Source of the DNA: Streptomyces sp. MA5143a
Lineage (GTDB): Bacteria > Actinomycetota > Actinomycetes > Streptomycetales > Streptomycetaceae
Assembly (NCBI RefSeq): GCF_900290235.1
Contig: NZ_OLMK01000122.1
Coordinates: 1-42,553, forward strand
Direction: 5' to 3'
DNA: 42,553 bases
Shown here: piece by piece, positions 38,876-42,553 of the stretch
How positions within the stretch are numbered: the first letter of the stretch is position 1
Layout of the letters: every line of letters begins with the position of its first letter
Notes under the pieces: generated by a model
Told to the model about the DNA's origin: nothing
The model's input: the letters and a program-made list of their open reading frames with translations, nothing else
Databases searched by the model: none
Position numbers and translations under genes: made by a program

Positions 38876-39688
38876 CCACCAGAACGTCCACGTGTCGGCT
38901 CCGAGCAGCGTCTGCGCGTACCTGTCGGGCGGGGTCTGCCGAATCGTGTCGGGGCAGAAGGCGACGTGTTCGGCGGCGAGGTGACCGGCCTCCGTCTCGG
39001 TCGTGGGCGGGGTGGCCACCGAGACGGTGAGGTGGTCGAAGCCGAGGGCGACGACGCGTATGCCGAAGCGGTCCTCCCAGGAGCGCAGGACCGCGCACAG
39101 ACGGGCCACGTCGCTCTCGTGGTTCAGCGGGCCGCCCCAGCCGATGGCCGCCGGGATGTCGGCGCTGCGGCGGGCCGGGACCAGCGCGAGGCGGGGTTCC
39201 TTGAGCCGCGTACGGCCGGCCAGGAGCGCGTCGGCGACCTCGGCGGCGAGAGCGTCCGGGTCGGGGCCGCCGTCGTCCGGGCCGGCGGTCTCCGTGAGCC
39301 CCGGCCAGTCCTCGGCGCCCGCCGCGTCCCCGGCCGTGTCACCGGTCGGCGCGACGGTGTCCCAGAGGTCCGCCAGGACCTCCTCGGGGTCGTGGTCGCC
39401 GGGGTACGACATCTCGCCCGGCATCAGTTCCCACTCCTCCGGGCCGCCCCGGCCGTCCCCGACGTCCAGCAGCACCGGGAGGAGACCGGCCGTGCGCCGG
39501 GCGGGCTGCGCGGCCGTCCAGGCGCCGGGCTCGGCCGGCTCGTCCGCGTACCACAGCAGCGGCTCGTGCCACGGCCCCTCGTTCGTCGTGTCGATCGACC
39601 GGCCGGGCGGAAGGGGCCGTTCCAGCCCGAGGGAGCGGCCGGTCGGGTCCGCCGCGAGGCCGGGCAGCGGGTTGGGAAGTGTCGCCAT
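38870..39688 (-). CDS. DUF4253-family protein
   Basis: A 272-residue cytosolic protein. The C-terminal 110 residues match the DUF4253 signature as I remember it: VARLCAVLRSWEDRFGIRVVALGFDHLTVSVATPP, then AGHLAAEHVAFCPDTIRQ, ending YAQTLLGADTWTFWWD. The N-terminal half is proline- and acid-rich, and less conserved. Function unknown. Start ATG 39688 is chosen because TACAGT lies exactly 6 nt upstream; the in-frame upstream extension is Arg/Pro-rich and unlike the family. The intergenic repeat lies at its 3' end. Confidence 0.87.
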   Translation of the reverse strand: MATLPNPLPGLAADPTGRSLGLERPLPPGRSIDTTNEGPWHEPLLWYADEPAEPGAWTAAQPARRTAGLLPVLLDVGDGRGGPEEWELMPGEMSYPGDHDPEEVLADLWDTVAPTGDTAGDAAGAEDWPGLTETAGPDDGGPDPDALAAEVADALLAGRTRLKEPRLALVPARRSADIPAAIGWGGPLNHESDVARLCAVLRSWEDRFGIRVVALGFDHLTVSVATPPTTETEAGHLAAEHVAFCPDTIRQTPPDRYAQTLLGADTWTFWWD

Positions 39689-39700
39689 GCCGCGACTGTA
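39689..39700 (-). promoter_or_regulatory. Candidate leaderless -10 element for the DUF4253 gene
   Basis: TACAGT on the minus strand (39700-39695) lies 6 nt before the ATG at 39688. Confidence 0.5.
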
Positions 39701-39874
39701 GGGCCGGGCACCGACAACGGGCCCTCCGGGCGCCCGGGAAGGGCCCCGCCGCCTCACGGGCCGCCGGCGCGCCGTGCCCCAAAGGGCAATGCCCCAAGAG
39801 ACGATTTCGGCCAACTCGCGGGGAATTTAGGGTGGTTGAACCTTCACCACCGTCTCGAAAGGCCCCCTTCACCC

Positions 39875-40582
39875 ATGCGTACCTTCGCCCCCGCCACCCG
39901 CGCCGGAGTCCTCGCCGCCACCGCCGGCGCCCTGCTGTTCACCGGTGTCGCCGCCCAGGGCACGGCCGTCGCCGCGCCGCAGGCCAAGGCGAGCAAGCTC
40001 ACCGTCGCCAAGTACCGCGACTGGCTGAAGAACAACGACGAGGGCGCCGCCTCCATCAAGGTGCTCAAGGCGTTCGACAAGCTCCCCAAGGCCAAGCAGC
40101 AGAAGTTCGTCGACTACCTCCAGAACAGGAAGGTCCAGGAGGCGTACAAGGTCCGGGCCGGCGGCTACATCAACCGCGGCGGTCACAACGAGCAGGCCTA
40201 CAACAAGGACGTCCGCTTCGTGGCCGACGTCAAGGGCGTCCGCAAGGCCGCGCCGGGCGGAGCGCACATCACGCTGACCTTCACCGCCAGCGAGCGGATC
40301 TACGGCATCACGGTCATCACCCAGAGGACCGTGCTGTCCTACGACTACGGCACCGCCGTGAAGTCGCCGAAGTACCAGCGCTCCGTCACCAACCTCAACG
40401 GGGCCTTCGCGATCACCGCGCCGCAGAAGGACGCCGTCAAGGTCAGCGGCCGCAACATCCAGGCCACCACCGCGTGGCAGGCCAAGCCGCTGTACGGCTC
40501 CGCCGGCACCACCACGCTCGCCCTGCCGCAGACCACCTCCACGGTGAACGTGAAGTTCAACGCCTGGGTCGGCAAGCGCTGA
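39875..40582 (+). CDS. Secreted hypothetical protein
   Basis: A 235-residue exported protein. The signal peptide has a basic start, a hydrophobic core (VLAATAGALLFTGVAAQ) and a probable cleavage site after AVAA (about residue 34). The mature part has a helical segment (KYRDWLKNNDEGAASIKVLKAFDKLPKAKQQKFVDYL), then a beta-rich domain from about DVRFVADVKGV to the end (ITLTFTASERIYGITVITQRTVLSYDYG). No enzyme motif or lipobox is seen, and I do not recognise the family. GAAAGG lies upstream of the ATG at 39875, somewhat distant. A shared hairpin separates it from argS. Confidence 0.82.
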   Translation: MRTFAPATRAGVLAATAGALLFTGVAAQGTAVAAPQAKASKLTVAKYRDWLKNNDEGAASIKVLKAFDKLPKAKQQKFVDYLQNRKVQEAYKVRAGGYINRGGHNEQAYNKDVRFVADVKGVRKAAPGGAHITLTFTASERIYGITVITQRTVLSYDYGTAVKSPKYQRSVTNLNGAFAITAPQKDAVKVSGRNIQATTAWQAKPLYGSAGTTTLALPQTTSTVNVKFNAWVGKR

Positions 40583-40590
40583 GACACCGC

Positions 40591-40625
40591 CGCGCGGGGA
40601 CACGACGTGGGGGTGTCCCCGCGCG
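40591..40625. terminator. Bidirectional terminator between the secreted protein gene and argS
   Basis: A perfect 13-bp stem (40591-40603 with 40613-40625) with a 9-nt loop lies between the stops of two convergent genes. Confidence 0.88.
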
Positions 40626-40648
40626 ACGGCAACGGTCGGTCGGGTCGG

Positions 40649-42436
40649 TCAGAGGCGCTCGGGGGTCCGGATGCCGAGCAGGGCCATGCCGCGGTGGAGG
40701 GTGCGGGCCGTCAGGTCGATCAGGAACAGACGGTTCTCCACGACCTCGGGCGCGTTGTCCGGGGACAGCACGTGGCACTGGTCGTAGAACGTCGTCAGCA
40801 GCGTCGCCAGCTTGAACAGGTAAGCGGCCAGCTTGTGCGGCTCGTACCCCTCCGCGACCTCCGCGAGCGTCTCGCCGAACTGGTCCAGGTGCAGACCCAG
40901 CGCCCGCTCCGCCGGGGCCAGCTCCAGCTCCGGGTGGGCGGCCGGACGGGTCTCGCCCGCCTTCCGCAGGATCGACTGGATACGGGCGTACGCGTACTGG
41001 AGGTACACCGACGTGTCGCCGTTCAGCGACACCATCTGGTCCAGGTCGAACTTGTAGTCCCGTACGGCGGACGTCGACAGGTCGGCGTACTTCACCGCGC
41101 CGATGCCCACGTACCGCCCGTTCTCGACGATCTCCTGCTCGGTCAGGCCCACCTTCTCGGCCTTCTCCCGGACCACGGCCGTCGCCCGCTGCACCGCCTC
41201 GTCGAGGAGGTCCTCCAGCCGGACCGTCTCGCCCTCACGGGTCTTGAACGGCTTGCCGTCCTTGCCGAGGACCGTGCCGAACGCCAGCTGGTGCGCCTTC
41301 ACGTCGTCGTTCAGCCAGCCCGCCCGGCGCGCCGTCTCGAAGACCATCTTGAAGTGCAGTGACTGCCGGGCGTCCACGACGTAGAGCAGCGTGTTCGCCT
41401 TCTGGCTGAAGACCCGGTCGCGGATCGCGGACAGGTCGGTCGCCGCGTAGCCGTAGCCGCCGTCCGACTTCTGCACGATCAGCGGGACCGGGTTGCCCTC
41501 CGGGCCCTTGATGTCGTCGAAGAAGACACAGAGCGCGCCCTCGGAGCGGACCGCCACCCCCGACTCCTCCAGCAGCCGGCACGTCTCGTCCAGCATGTCG
41601 TTGTAGCCGGACTCGCCGACGATGTCCGGGTCCCGGATCTCCATGTCCAGCTTCTCGAACACGGAGTAGAAGTAGATCTTCGACTCGTCCACGAACCGCT
41701 GCCACAGCGCGAGCGTCTCCGGCTCGCCCGCCTGGAGGTCGACCACCCGGCGCCGGGCCCGCGTCTTGAACTCCTCGTCGGAGTCGAACAGCGCCCGCGA
41801 CGCCTTGTACAGGCGGTTCAGGTTCGACATGGCCTCCTCGCCGGAGACCGCCGTGTCCTCGCCGTCCGCCTTGTGGTCCAGCTCGTGCGGGTGCTCCAGC
41901 AGGTACTGGATCAGCATGCCGAACTGGGTGCCCCAGTCGCCGATGTGGTGCCTGCGGACCACGTTCTCGCCGGTGAACTCGAGGATCTGGACGACCGCGT
42001 CACCGATCACCGCGGAACGGAGGTGGCCGACGTGCATCTCCTTCGCCACGTTCGGCTGGGCGTAGTCGATGACCGTCGTACCGGGGCGCTCCGCGAGCGG
42101 CACGCCGAGCCGGACCTCGTCCGCGTAGCGCTCCGCGAGGTTACGGGTGATCGCCGCGTCGGTGAGGGTGATGTTGAGGAAGCCGGGGCCCGAGACCTCG
42201 ATCTCCTTGATCAGGTCGCTGGTCACCCCCGACTCGACCTTCGCGACGACCTGCGTGGCCAGCTCCCGAGGGTTCGCCTTGGCCTTCTTCGCCAGGGCGA
42301 GGATGCCGTTGGCCTGGAAGTCCGCCCGGTCGCTGCGTCGCAGCAGCGGGTCCGCGGGGGCCTCCGGCAGGGTGGCCGAGAGGGCGGTCGCGAGGCGCTG
42401 GTGGACGGTGGCGGTGAGGGACGTGACCGGAGCCAT
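40649..42436 (-). CDS. argS: Arginyl-tRNA synthetase
   Basis: A 595-residue class I aminoacyl-tRNA synthetase that charges tRNA(Arg) with arginine. The N-terminal Arg-tRNA additional domain (1-110) is followed by the HIGH-type motif in AQPNVAKEMHVGHLRSAVIGD, the HHIGDWGTQFGMLIQYL segment, YVVDARQSLHFKMVF, and GKDGKPFKTREGETVRL in place of a canonical KMSK, which is usual for ArgS. The C-terminal anticodon-binding DALR domain begins near YLQYAYARIQSILRKA. Length is normal. The ATG at 42436 has GAGGAG about 17 nt upstream, so the ribosome binding site is not ideal. Confidence 0.97.
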   Translation of the reverse strand: MAPVTSLTATVHQRLATALSATLPEAPADPLLRRSDRADFQANGILALAKKAKANPRELATQVVAKVESGVTSDLIKEIEVSGPGFLNITLTDAAITRNLAERYADEVRLGVPLAERPGTTVIDYAQPNVAKEMHVGHLRSAVIGDAVVQILEFTGENVVRRHHIGDWGTQFGMLIQYLLEHPHELDHKADGEDTAVSGEEAMSNLNRLYKASRALFDSDEEFKTRARRRVVDLQAGEPETLALWQRFVDESKIYFYSVFEKLDMEIRDPDIVGESGYNDMLDETCRLLEESGVAVRSEGALCVFFDDIKGPEGNPVPLIVQKSDGGYGYAATDLSAIRDRVFSQKANTLLYVVDARQSLHFKMVFETARRAGWLNDDVKAHQLAFGTVLGKDGKPFKTREGETVRLEDLLDEAVQRATAVVREKAEKVGLTEQEIVENGRYVGIGAVKYADLSTSAVRDYKFDLDQMVSLNGDTSVYLQYAYARIQSILRKAGETRPAAHPELELAPAERALGLHLDQFGETLAEVAEGYEPHKLAAYLFKLATLLTTFYDQCHVLSPDNAPEVVENRLFLIDLTARTLHRGMALLGIRTPERL

Positions 42437-42520
42437 GAGATGGGGAGCCGTTCTCCTCGGGGTACGGGTGGATGTCGTTCAGTATCCCACGGGGGGTAAA
42501 GGGGTTTTCTGGCGAGCCGA

Positions 42521-42553
42521 GGGCGCCTGGTAGCTCGGGGGTGCGGGTTCGTC
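42521..42553. repeat. Start of a second copy of the intergenic repeat flank (cut by the window edge)
   Basis: GGGCGCCTGGTAGCTCGGGG followed by GTGCGGGTTCGTC resembles 38681-38713, which leads into the repeat at 38716. The window ends before the diagnostic inverted repeat would appear. Confidence 0.55.

Noticed and set aside
1..42553. tRNA genes
   Set aside because: I looked at intergenic stretches on both strands for GGTTCGAATCC-type T-loops and acceptor stems and found none that fold convincingly.

Overview
The window is chromosomal DNA of a Streptomyces (very high GC, GTG/TTG starts, many four-base ATGA stop/start overlaps). Several genes are recognisable from the Streptomyces core: the developmental sigma factor BldN with its anti-sigma RsbN, the redox repressor Rex heading rex-hemA-hemC-hemD, hemB, acuC and argS. 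It opens with a 5S rRNA and its terminator, the end of an rRNA operon.

Layout. 1-7.2 kb: 5S rRNA, a HAD phosphatase, an MFS transporter, AcuC deacetylase, an unassigned protein, a small excisionase-type HTH protein, the 32-residue bS22/AURKAIP1-type protein, an atypical NAD-dependent epimerase and a PlsC-like acyltransferase. 7.3-9.6 kb (minus strand): bldN, then rsbN with its own near-perfect sigma-BldN promoter. 10.0-11.4 kb: a SerB-like HAD phosphatase divergent from a glutaredoxin-like protein. 11.6-16.9 kb: the rex-hemACD operon, with a Rex operator and a second palindrome upstream.

16.9-28.5 kb separates hemD from hemB and looks like accessory DNA. It holds an orphan 139-residue protein, a type VII-style polymorphic toxin with a C-terminal PD-(D/E)xK nuclease and its Imm49-like immunity gene, a winged-helix/zinc-ribbon protein with a small partner, and a tight three-gene cassette. 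That cassette encodes an EACC1-like small protein, a caspase-fold protease with an intact His/Cys dyad, and a 656-residue helical protein split by 15 heptapeptide repeats. An APC-type permease converges on it. I read the cassette as a candidate biological-conflict (defence or programmed death) system; this is the most interesting part of the window.

28.5-42.5 kb: hemB, a DUF4232-type lipoprotein divergent from a membrane-anchored XRE-type HTH protein, and a probable integrase remnant. Next come a WYL regulator divergent from an alpha/beta hydrolase and an AlkZ-like glycosylase, then a PF04672-type methyltransferase, a variant APH-like kinase, a PLP aminotransferase, a DUF4253 protein, a small secreted protein and argS. 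A widespread type of Streptomyces intergenic repeat lies at 38.7 kb, and what looks like the start of another copy runs off the right edge.

A pattern across the window is a TAnnnT-like -10 hexamer placed 6-7 nt before the start codon of nine genes, the signature of leaderless transcripts.
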